Assembly: GCA_949358305.1 (NCBI GenBank)
Contig: OX442319.1
Coordinates: 6,944,001-7,008,000, forward strand
Length of the DNA stretch: 64,000 bases
Source of the DNA: Strigamia acuminata
Taxonomy: Eukaryota > Arthropoda > Chilopoda > Geophilomorpha > Linotaeniidae
Direction of reading: 5' to 3'
The position numbers and the translations under genes were made by a program. Each line of letters starts with the position of its first letter. The first letter of the stretch is position 1. Of this stretch, positions 53,950-63,063 are shown piece by piece. Below the pieces are notes generated by a model that had not been told where the DNA came from, made no database searches, and saw only the letters and a list, made by a program, of their open reading frames with translations.

Positions 53950-55503
53950 TGTTGCGAGCAAGAACGCAACAAAAAGATCTGGAGATTTCACGTTGTTTAT
54001 CTTCTGAAAGGAAGAAAAGGCTTTTTTAATTTTGTTGTCAAGTTTGAATAGATTTTTAACACATATCTGACATGTCCAGTTGGTTTGCTGCTTTGTTGAC
54101 ACGATCCTGGAAGTTCAAGGGGGTTGCCACTTCGCCTGCCACACCTGGAATGTTTGAAAGTTGTGTTTTTAGTCTTTTGTAATTGTTTTATGTGTCTTTT
54201 TCACTTTTAGGTGTTGTTTCTAGTATTTGTAAGTTCTCTCCCGTTTCCAGTTCACTTGCGAGGGAGATAGTCGTGCACCGGCAAGATGGCCGCCATAGCG
54301 CAAGTGAACTGGGAGACGGGAAGAACCTGAAATAAGCACAATTGCAGTTTTAGTGCTTGTTTTGCTTGTGATTTAATTTATACTAACTTGTATTGGTGTT
54401 TAAGGAACTCCCCAGGTGTCCTGGGTCGCTGGATGAACGTTGGACATCGTTTGTGAGCGTTCGGGAGCGTCGGGCGTGAGCGCACGCCTTGCGACGCCTC
54501 TCGTGGTCGTGTGGGTCCTGCAAATGAGTTGAATTGGTCGGGTTTCAATGTCCAAGCACTGGGAAAGTTGTACTGACCGTTCTAGGACGCAGATCCATCG
54601 TTGAGAAGGCCTGTGAGTCGCTTGCGACCTTGTTTGGCTCCATTCACGTCATTTTAGCAGTTGCATGGTCGCCATCTTGGATTTGGTGCTGCACTGGTGC
54701 CCTGTTATTATTTAGTTTGGGGTTTTAATGAAACCTGGACATAGGGAATATATACTAGTTATTGTTTGTATAAATTACCAATATTAAGAGTTATTAATCT
54801 AAGCCTTTACCTTTGTTATTGCATGGTTGTAAAGGGGTTAAAACTGTGACACGTTGCGCCCTCTGTTGGTGGTGATTGGGTTTGGGCTAAGCATTGTGTT
54901 TTGAGTGTAATTAATGTTAGTTTTAGCCTTTGAATTATCTGTTAAGTTTAAGTGAAGTGCTGTTTGCACAGGTCATAATGTTATCAAGGTGTTAGGTTAA
55001 GTTTTGCCTTTACTTATGTTAAGTTTGACATCTGTTGTAGGAATACGGAAACCTTGTTGGCACTATTGTTATTATGCAAATCTGTATTGTTTGGTCACTG
55101 ATATTTATTGTAAGCAGGTGACCAGTTGTTGTGTGGTTGCTAAAGAAGCAATCAGTTGTTACTTGTTGTTAAGATTAAAAAGTTGATGTGTTTTCACTCC
55201 TGCTTTGAACATTCTTTTCTGATCTTATTTCCTACTCAGGGAAATATGCAAATGAGTGAGTAGAAAGCTTTGCATGCTCTCCTCCTCACTGGAGGCACAA
55301 GGTTTTCCCCAGTATCCAGAGAGCTTCCTTTATCATTTTCAACTGAATGCAGTTAGGCCTGATTTCTCATGATGCAGTTAGGCCTAGAGTTTGGGCTGAG
55401 AGGTCAACTTGTTTCATCAACCACTATACAGTCTCGGGCGGTCTCCAGAGTTTACAGACCAATTCGCCAGTATTCCTTGTGAGAGCCAAGGTTGTTTGCT
55501 ACA
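53950..55503 (+). repeat. F2 5' LTR, 1554 bp
   Basis: Starts TGTTGCG-N8-CGCAACA and ends GTTTGCTACA. Contains an imperfect inverted repeat (54233-54260 with 54299-54326), AAGATGGC motifs at 54283 (plus strand) and 54668-54678 (minus strand) that match YY1/Pho consensus, and a candidate ATTAAA signal at 55174-55179 followed by TGTGTTTT. Confidence 0.95.
54233..54326 (+). repeat. Imperfect inverted repeat in F LTR
   Basis: Arms of about 28 bp (54233-54260 and 54299-54326) share AGTTCACTTGCG and its complement, with small indels further out. The 38-nt loop holds GTGCAC (54273-54278) and AAGATGGCCGCCAT. Confidence 0.75.
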
Positions 55504-55517
55504 GGGAGCTGAGTTTT

Positions 55518-55535
55518 TGGTACCGTGATTCCAGG
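55518..55535 (+). promoter_or_regulatory. tRNA-His-type primer-binding site (F2)
   Basis: TGGTACCGTGATTCCAGG, 14 bases after the LTR. Matches the tRNA-His complement with a G-to-A change at position 5 and a two-base insertion after the acceptor part. Confidence 0.65.
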
Positions 55536-55725
55536 ATTTCGTGCACGTTTGCGCAGCGTGTGCGTTTCAGTGGTCATTTGGGCGTTCAGCAAGTGGCTCA
55601 AGTGGTTTGGTGCGCGCCAGTTGGTTCGTCTTGTGCGGCTGGTTCCGCGAGCGTCCGGCATCAAGTGCGCACGCCAGAGAGTCACGTGAGAGCGGCCATG
55701 GACATCCTGAGTCTGCCAAGTAATT

Positions 55726-55734
55726 CACAACGCA
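55726..55734 (+). promoter_or_regulatory. Conserved leader motif CACAACGCA (F2)
   Basis: 208 nt after the primer site, followed by ATG, same 12-mer as A2, C, D and G. Confidence 0.65.
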
Positions 55735-56183
55735 ATGTGCAAGTTGATCAGTTGCTGCCACCTGAAAGAAGAAGATTATTTAGTTGATTAAAGTGGTTTT
55801 GGTTGGGTTTTTATTGGGATTACTTGATGTGCCCTCTCAGGGGGGAGGGGAAGTGTGTTTTTTTGCATTTAAGTAGCAATTTAAGTTTGTCTCGCTCTAG
55901 ATAACTGCACAAGCAGGAGAGCACAGTTTAGAAGTAGTTAACAGGAAATAGTCTACTTTAGAGTTCAGGGAATTTTTGGGTGTTGCATCACTCAATTTCC
56001 TCAGCATAGAAAAGTTTAGCACCAGTTAAGAGAATTTTTGAGTGTTGTGTCACTCAGTTCTTTAGTTTAGCAGTTAGTGTATTTGGTCACTGTTTGGCCA
56101 ACTGGTACTTGTGTTTTGTCTGGTGTGTGTCTTTGGTTTTTGGCTGATTGATTGTCTTCACTTTCTGCCATTCCAGGTCTGAC

Positions 56184-59100
56184 ATGGCTACAGGAGGTGG
56201 ATCAAGGTCAGGATCAGGGAGAACGACGCCAACAACGGTTGAGCAACAACCGCCAGAAGAAATGGACGTGTTGGCTGGTAGATTCACGACGATTGGAATC
56301 TCCTTGGATGCGGTTTTGAGAAGGTCTTTGACCTTAAAAGACACAGGAGAGTTGGAAGCCATAGAAATGGTCGCCGATGAAAAGATCATGAAAATGATTA
56401 ACGACCTGAACACTATGCAGCCAAAGCTGACAAGGGAGCAGTATTTAGGATATCTAAGGGAAATCGAAGAGTTAGAGACACCGATTTCAGTTCTTAAAAG
56501 CAGAACACAGATGTCCAAGAAGCACGTGACTCATTGGTCAGCTAACCCGGCAAATGCTTCAGCGTCAATGACCAATACGTCCCAGGGTTCGATTTTGAAC
56601 CAGACCTTGTCACAGTCGACAAGAAGGCATAATAATGCAAAGCTTCCTAAGTTGGAAATGCAGAAATTTAATGGAGATGTGACGACATTCCGTCCCTTCC
56701 TAAGCAGCTTTGACTCGGCGGTCCACAGCAACCCTGATTTATCAGAAATTGAGAAGTTGCAATACTTGCAGTCGCTGTGTACAGGAGAAGCCGCCATGCT
56801 GATCTCTGCATTCCCTTTAGTGGATGGTAATTACAATTTAGCAAGAGAAGAGTTGGTCCGTTCCTATGGGGACGATGAAGCCCAGAGAGTGGCTCTGGTC
56901 AAGTCCATAAGGGACATGAGACAGGTTGCTGAGTTGCATCCGGTCAAAGCTGTCAGGACACAATTGACCAAGGTGTCCACTGCTATCCGCTTGCTGGAAC
57001 AGTTGAGCGTTCCAGTACAGACTGCTGGTCTGCTTCTGGCACCAGACGTGCTGAGAAAATTTCCACCTGCCATGGTAATGAGGTTTTACCAGCAGCAAGG
57101 AGCTAAGACCTCAAATTTAGTGACAATTTTGAATTTCTTTGCGGCTGAAGTTCAGCTCTTAGAGCAAATGGAAGACGTCATGGGAACAGGAGGTCTCGCA
57201 ACAAAGAAAGACAAGTCTGGAAGTTCCGACAAGGATAAAGATCAACGCAAGGGCACAATGTCTACATGCGCTACATCCAAAAGAGCCAAAGAGTCTTCTA
57301 GCCCAAAGCTGACCGTGGAAAGCGCAATTTGCATTTTTTGCAAAGAAGGCCATGCCAACACCTTCTGTAAAAAAGAAATGAGCGTGGCAGAGAAGTCCAC
57401 CATAGCCCAACAAAACAGACTTTGCTTCAATTGCCTGCAAGAAGGACACAGAGCAATGCGATGTCAGGTTAAAACCAGCTGCAGGACTTGCGGCGGACGA
57501 CATCACTCGTCCATCTGCAGGAAATTGAATGCCCAGAGTAGAGGTGGTGTAGAGAAGCCCAAGGACGTGAGTGCAAACGTCTCCTTGGCGATCTCATCAA
57601 CGCTTCAGTTGATGATATTCACAGCGGAGTTAAAAACAAAGTCTGGAGGTTCGCACACGATACGTGGCATGTTAGATCCGGGCAGCCATCGGTCCTACAT
57701 TTTAAAGAGTGTAGCCGACCGGATACGGTTGAAGAGTTGTGGGTCGATCGAAGCCACCGCACAACGCCTCAATGAGGAGAAAGCTGGATCGGCGTCTTAT
57801 GACGTTTATAGGATACTCCTTCAGTCTAGACACGGAGCCAGAGAGCTCAAGGTGACGGCTTTAAGTGCAAGAAGCCTACCGCATGTGTATGGGATAGCCA
57901 GCCCTGATACCATTCAGAAGGTTAAAGATTTGGGGTTCGAATTGGCTGAAGACTTACCTTCGACTGCAGGCAATGTTGATATCTTGCTTGGGGTTGATGT
58001 TTGGTGGGAAATCTGCCTTGACGGACGGAAGCGATTGGATAACCGCTTGGGTTTGGTCAATACCATTTTTGGGTGGGTGTTGTCAGGAGCCGCTGGGTCG
58101 ACAGATGTCTTCTCCGAGAGCTCGCGTGACGTTTCTTGCTGCAACACCTGTGAGATTAAGACTGACCGTGACTTGGAAAAGCTTTGGAGTCTGGAGGCTG
58201 TTGGAATTACAGCAGGCGAACGCGATTCAGATTTTGTTCGAGATCGCTTTGAGAAGTCGCACAAGCGAATGGAGGATGGTCGCTACCAGGTTTGCTTGCC
58301 CTTCAACGATAAGATTGGGGCTTTGGAGTCGAACTGGGAGTTGGCTCTGAATCAACTATCACATACGCTTAGGCGAATTGATAGTAACAGCGACCACAAG
58401 GAACGTTATAACAAAGCCATGTGGGACTACGTCAAAGAAGAGCACGCGGAAGTAGTACCTCTGGCAGAGAGATACAAGAAGACTAGCGTTTATGTTATTC
58501 CGCACCATCCAGTGATCAAGGAGGACCGGGAAACGACCAAGTTCCGTGTCGTTTTCAACGCGTCGTCGGCGAAGAAGGGGCTACCTTCGCTGAACGACTG
58601 CCTGTATCCTGGCCCCTCTTTAAATCCGGATATTGTCCCAGTTATGATCCGTTTTCGCCTTTTCTGTGTAGTGGCGATAGCAGACATTAAGCAGGCTTTC
58701 CTGCAAGTGCTGATTAATCCGGACCATTGCGATTTTTTGCGATTCCTTTGGGTTTCAGAAGAATACTTCCAAGAAGGATATTCTTGGCAGAATTTGTGGG
58801 ATCATCTGGTCGTTTTAAGAATGATAGTCGTACCATTCGGGGTGAATTCGTCGCCATTCTTGTTGTGCGCTGTGATCCGCGCGCAAGGGCGATTGTATTT
58901 GGTGCTTTTCCCCAAAGAGGCAGATGCCCTAGACAAGGGCATCTACATGGACGACTTGACGTCCGGTGCCGATGGAACCAAAGAGACAGTAAAACACTGT
59001 GTCAATCTACGCAGAATCCTTGACGAGGGAAAGCTGCCTCTCGTCAAGTGGGCAACATCAAAGGCAGAGGTCTTTGACGCACTCAAAGACAAAGATTTCC

Positions 59101-61457
59101 ACATGCGTGCAGACAAGTTTGAAGATTTAGGCATTGTCAAAATGCTGGGCATCCTTTGGAGTGTCCAAGACGACACGCTTATGTTCAGGATCCCCACCGG
59201 TGTTGAGATCCCCCGGTCCAGGAGGGGCATTCTGTCATTATTGGCATCAGTCTTCGACCCCTTGGGGTTGATAGCTCCAGTCATTTTGAGGATGAAGATA
59301 CTCTTGCAGAGTATGTGGGGTCACGACATCAGATGGGACGACATTATCTCAGAAGAGAACCGAGAGATAGTGGCCAAATGGTACGCCGATCTTCAGCGCC
59401 TCACCGAAGCCCGGGTGAAGCGTTGGATGGGGACGTACTCGGGCCAAGAGATGGACATTGACGTTTTTTGCGACGCAAGTCCACAGGCGTACGGGTGCGC
59501 AATCTACGTTCGAGCTGCGTCAGGCGCAACCCAACTGCTCTTGAGCAAAAGCAGAATTGCCCCCACCACTAAGTTGACTTTACCTCGCCTTGAGTTGACA
59601 GCAACGGTTGTTGGAGTCCGGATGGTGGAGTACATCTTAGAAGATTTCTTACCGGGTTATCCGATTGGGAAGATAAGGTATTACTCGGACTCAATGGTCG
59701 CGCTCGGGTGGTTGAAGTCTAATAAGAACAGGTGGAAGCCATATGTCTCCAACAGAGTGGCAGAAGTTCTTGAGAAGTCAAGTCCGAGTCAGTGGGCATA
59801 CGTCCCGACGGATCGAAATCCGGCGGACGTATTGACACGCCCATGCGAGGCAAAGAGCCTTTTGGCCAACCGTCTCTGGTGGGACGGGCCTGGTCAGTTG
59901 GAAGACCTCGTGGACGAACCCGAAGACGTTGACCTCCCAATGGAAGAGGCAAAGAAGGAAAAGGTAGCTTTAGTTGCGTCAGATGGAGAAGCGCATATAT
60001 GCGAGGTTTTCAAGCGGTTTAGCAGTTTTAATCGCCTCGTACGAGTTTTCGCATTCATGCGGCGCTGGCTTCCTTTTTCCGCCCGCGGGAGGGACCTCGA
60101 GGTTCTCGAGATAGAAGTTGCCGAGGAAAGAGTCATCCGCTTGGCTCAGGTCTTGAGTTTTCCAGACGAAAGACAAGCCGCGATGGTGAAGGAGAAGGTG
60201 GCAAAGGGCTCCATCCTGAAAAATTTCGACATATTTCTGGATGAGAGAGATTTACTACGACTAAGGAGCCGTCTAGGGAAGTCAGAGCTTCCCTTCGACG
60301 AGACGTTTCCCATCTTGTTACACCCGGATAGTTGGGTAACAAGGCTAATCATCAAGAAGGTTCACTTGCAGCTCCTGCATGGTGAGCTGAGTGAGACGTT
60401 TTATCGGTTGAGAGACAAGTATTGGATTGTAAGAGGACGCCGAACGGTCAAGGCTGTGATCCGGAGTTGCTTGGTCTGCAAACGAGAACGGTTGGACCGC
60501 AATAACCCATCCACTGGTGACCCGCCGATGGAGCGCGTCACGCCGGCAGCCCCGTTCCAGCATACAGGAATTGACCACCTCGGTCCTCTCACAGTCAGGC
60601 ATAAGGAGAAAGGAAGGAAAGTCTATATTCTATTATTTACTTGCCTAGTAACGCGAGCGATACATTTGGAAGTTTCCGAGAATCTTTCAGTGGAAAAGTT
60701 TCTTCTGGCCTTCCGTCGTTTCGGCGCAAGATTTGGGTATCCGGCGAAAGTGTTCTCCGATAACTCCAAAACTTTCGAGCGAGGAAGCCAGGAGATACAG
60801 TCGTGGGGTAAATTGCTGACCAAGGATGGGATCCGGACGTTCCTTTCGGAGAAGCGAGTGGTTTGGTCGTTCATTCCACCATTGTCACCATGGGCCGGAG
60901 GAGCCTGGGAGAGGCTTGTGCGGTCGGTGAAAGATAAATTGCGTAAGATGCTGCTGCGCAGGACCGTAGATTTGGAGACGCTACAGACGCTAGCCGCCGA
61001 GATAGGTTCCGTGCTTAACTCAAGGCCACTGTCCTACGTGCATGAGGAGGTTGACGGCGGGAGAATTCTCAGCCCTGAGAATTTCCTCACTGGAGGAATG
61101 CCCAAGTGGGTAATCAACCGTCCGCTGCACGCGATACAGAAAAAAGACCTACGGCGATTGGATAGAAAGAGACGACTTTTCATTTGGGAGTTCTGGCGGA
61201 TTTGGCGCGAGAGTTACCTGAAACAACTAAGAAATTTTCATGAAGTTAAGGGCGACTCACGTTTCAAGAATCCGGAGGTCAACCAGATAGTATTGCTGGA
61301 AAAGGTCGGCTGCAATCCGTACTTCTGGCCGCTGGCACGGGTCATCGAGGTCCTACCCGGCGAAGATGGGTTTGTGCGCGTCGTGAGAGTAGTTACAGCC
61401 AATGGAAAGGAATACCGCCGCTCGGTCAAACACGTGAGGGCCTTGGAGCTGGATTAG
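56184..61457 (+). CDS. BEL/Pao Gag-Pol polyprotein (F2), 1757 aa
   Basis: Same length and domain order as the F1 protein: Gag, zinc knuckles, DPGS protease, RT with YMDD (921-924), RNase H, HHCC and DDE integrase, C-terminal DUF5641-like domain. Start at ATG 56184 (ACATGG context). F2 has Arg879 before MIVVPFG, Gly1006, and Glu1622 where F1 has Gly (in VHE-VDGG). All catalytic residues are present, so this copy could be active. Its Gag shares spacing and many positions with family A (LPK...KF.GD, EKL.YL.S.CTG, QLSV.V, LRKFPP, RFY), which shows the two Gags have a common origin. Confidence 0.97.
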   Translation: MATGGGSRSGSGRTTPTTVEQQPPEEMDVLAGRFTTIGISLDAVLRRSLTLKDTGELEAIEMVADEKIMKMINDLNTMQPKLTREQYLGYLREIEELETPISVLKSRTQMSKKHVTHWSANPANASASMTNTSQGSILNQTLSQSTRRHNNAKLPKLEMQKFNGDVTTFRPFLSSFDSAVHSNPDLSEIEKLQYLQSLCTGEAAMLISAFPLVDGNYNLAREELVRSYGDDEAQRVALVKSIRDMRQVAELHPVKAVRTQLTKVSTAIRLLEQLSVPVQTAGLLLAPDVLRKFPPAMVMRFYQQQGAKTSNLVTILNFFAAEVQLLEQMEDVMGTGGLATKKDKSGSSDKDKDQRKGTMSTCATSKRAKESSSPKLTVESAICIFCKEGHANTFCKKEMSVAEKSTIAQQNRLCFNCLQEGHRAMRCQVKTSCRTCGGRHHSSICRKLNAQSRGGVEKPKDVSANVSLAISSTLQLMIFTAELKTKSGGSHTIRGMLDPGSHRSYILKSVADRIRLKSCGSIEATAQRLNEEKAGSASYDVYRILLQSRHGARELKVTALSARSLPHVYGIASPDTIQKVKDLGFELAEDLPSTAGNVDILLGVDVWWEICLDGRKRLDNRLGLVNTIFGWVLSGAAGSTDVFSESSRDVSCCNTCEIKTDRDLEKLWSLEAVGITAGERDSDFVRDRFEKSHKRMEDGRYQVCLPFNDKIGALESNWELALNQLSHTLRRIDSNSDHKERYNKAMWDYVKEEHAEVVPLAERYKKTSVYVIPHHPVIKEDRETTKFRVVFNASSAKKGLPSLNDCLYPGPSLNPDIVPVMIRFRLFCVVAIADIKQAFLQVLINPDHCDFLRFLWVSEEYFQEGYSWQNLWDHLVVLRMIVVPFGVNSSPFLLCAVIRAQGRLYLVLFPKEADALDKGIYMDDLTSGADGTKETVKHCVNLRRILDEGKLPLVKWATSKAEVFDALKDKDFHMRADKFEDLGIVKMLGILWSVQDDTLMFRIPTGVEIPRSRRGILSLLASVFDPLGLIAPVILRMKILLQSMWGHDIRWDDIISEENREIVAKWYADLQRLTEARVKRWMGTYSGQEMDIDVFCDASPQAYGCAIYVRAASGATQLLLSKSRIAPTTKLTLPRLELTATVVGVRMVEYILEDFLPGYPIGKIRYYSDSMVALGWLKSNKNRWKPYVSNRVAEVLEKSSPSQWAYVPTDRNPADVLTRPCEAKSLLANRLWWDGPGQLEDLVDEPEDVDLPMEEAKKEKVALVASDGEAHICEVFKRFSSFNRLVRVFAFMRRWLPFSARGRDLEVLEIEVAEERVIRLAQVLSFPDERQAAMVKEKVAKGSILKNFDIFLDERDLLRLRSRLGKSELPFDETFPILLHPDSWVTRLIIKKVHLQLLHGELSETFYRLRDKYWIVRGRRTVKAVIRSCLVCKRERLDRNNPSTGDPPMERVTPAAPFQHTGIDHLGPLTVRHKEKGRKVYILLFTCLVTRAIHLEVSENLSVEKFLLAFRRFGARFGYPAKVFSDNSKTFERGSQEIQSWGKLLTKDGIRTFLSEKRVVWSFIPPLSPWAGGAWERLVRSVKDKLRKMLLRRTVDLETLQTLAAEIGSVLNSRPLSYVHEEVDGGRILSPENFLTGGMPKWVINRPLHAIQKKDLRRLDRKRRLFIWEFWRIWRESYLKQLRNFHEVKGDSRFKNPEVNQIVLLEKVGCNPYFWPLARVIEVLPGEDGFVRVVRVVTANGKEYRRSVKHVRALELD

Positions 61458-61509
61458 CGTGGTCGATTTGTTTGAGCCGGCTGTCTGCTTCTTTTTCGGC
61501 TGGCAGCGA
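61458..61509 (+). other. F2 3' UTR
   Basis: 52 bp, ends with a CTTCTTTTTCGGCTGGCAGCGA block before the LTR; no purine tract. Confidence 0.6.
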
Positions 61510-63063
61510 TGTTGCGAGCAAGAACGCAACAAAAAGATCTGGAGATTTCACGTTGTTTATCTTCTGAAAGGAAGAAAAGGCTTTTTTAATTTTGTTGTCA
61601 AGTTTGAATAGATTTTTAACACATATCTGACATGTCCAGTTGGTTTGCTGCTTTGTTGACACGATCCTGGAAGTTCAAGGGGGTTGCCACTTCGCCTGCC
61701 ACACCTGGAATGTTTGAAAGTTGTGTTTTTAGTCTTTTGTAATTGTTTTATGTGTCTTTTTCACTTTTAGGTGTTGTTTCTAGTATTTGTAAGTTCTCTC
61801 CCGTTTCCAGTTCACTTGCGAGGGAGATAGTCGTGCACCGGCAAGATGGCCGCCATAGCGCAAGTGAACTGGGAGACGGGAAGAACCTGAAATAAGCACA
61901 ATTGCAGTTTTAGTGCTTGTTTTGCTTGTGATTTAATTTATACTAACTTGTATTGGTGTTTAAGGAACTCCCCAGGTGTCCTGGGTCGCTGGATGAACGT
62001 TGGACATCGTTTGTGAGCGTTCGGGAGCGTCGGGCGTGAGCGCACGCCTTGCGACGCCTCTCGTGGTCGTGTGGGTCCTGCAAATGAGTTGAATTGGTCG
62101 GGTTTCAATGTCCAAGCACTGGGAAAGTTGTACTGACCGTTCTAGGACGCAGATCCATCGTTGAGAAGGCCTGTGAGTCGCTTGCGACCTTGTTTGGCTC
62201 CATTCACGTCATTTTAGCAGTTGCATGGTCGCCATCTTGGATTTGGTGCTGCACTGGTGCCCTGTTATTATTTAGTTTGGGGTTTTAATGAAACCTGGAC
62301 ATAGGGAATATATACTAGTTATTGTTTGTATAAATTACCAATATTAAGAGTTATTAATCTAAGCCTTTACCTTTGTTATTGCATGGTTGTAAAGGGGTTA
62401 AAACTGTGACACGTTGCGCCCTCTGTTGGTGGTGATTGGGTTTGGGCTAAGCATTGTGTTTTGAGTGTAATTAATGTTAGTTTTAGCCTTTGAATTATCT
62501 GTTAAGTTTAAGTGAAGTGCTGTTTGCACAGGTCATAATGTTATCAAGGTGTTAGGTTAAGTTTTGCCTTTACTTATGTTAAGTTTGACATCTGTTGTAG
62601 GAATACGGAAACCTTGTTGGCACTATTGTTATTATGCAAATCTGTATTGTTTGGTCACTGATATTTATTGTAAGCAGGTGACCAGTTGTTGTGTGGTTGC
62701 TAAAGAAGCAATCAGTTGTTACTTGTTGTTAAGATTAAAAAGTTGATGTGTTTTCACTCCTGCTTTGAACATTCTTTTCTGATCTTATTTCCTACTCAGG
62801 GAAATATGCAAATGAGTGAGTAGAAAGCTTTGCATGCTCTCCTCCTCACTGGAGGCACAAGGTTTTCCCCAGTATCCAGAGAGCTTCCTTTATCATTTTC
62901 AACTGAATGCAGTTAGGCCTGATTTCTCATGATGCAGTTAGGCCTAGAGTTTGGGCTGAGAGGTCAACTTGTTTCATCAACCACTATACAGTCTCGGGCG
63001 GTCTCCAGAGTTTACAGACCAATTCGCCAGTATTCCTTGTGAGAGCCAAGGTTGTTTGCTACA
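61510..63063 (+). repeat. F2 3' LTR, 1554 bp
   Basis: Looks identical to 53950-55503, a sign of recent insertion. Confidence 0.95.

Larger units (their letters stand above)
55504..56183 (+). other. F2 leader (5' UTR)
   Basis: Primer site 55518-55535, GTGCAC at 55541-55546, leader motif 55726-55734. A 30-codon upstream frame (ATG at about 55698, stop at 55787) spans the motif. A pyrimidine-rich stretch ending CCAG sits just before the Gag ATG. Confidence 0.65.
53950..63063 (+). mobile_element. F2: complete autonomous BEL/Pao retrotransposon in satellite
   Basis: LTRs 53950-55503 and 61510-63063 (1554 bp each) and one gag-pol frame. The duplication TTTG (53946-53949 and 63064-63067) lies inside a satellite monomer (GTGTTTG|TGCTAAG). 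Confidence 0.97.

Noticed and set aside
55347-55787. 146-codon open frame in the F LTR and leader (also 46327-46767).
   Set aside because: It overlaps LTR and primer-binding site and ends far before Gag. Only the 30-codon part from the internal ATG could be an upstream frame; no evidence of a protein.
56141-56183. Intron 3' splice site just before the F Gag start.
   Set aside because: The pyrimidine stretch plus CCAG fits an acceptor, but I could not assign a donor; RNA data would decide.
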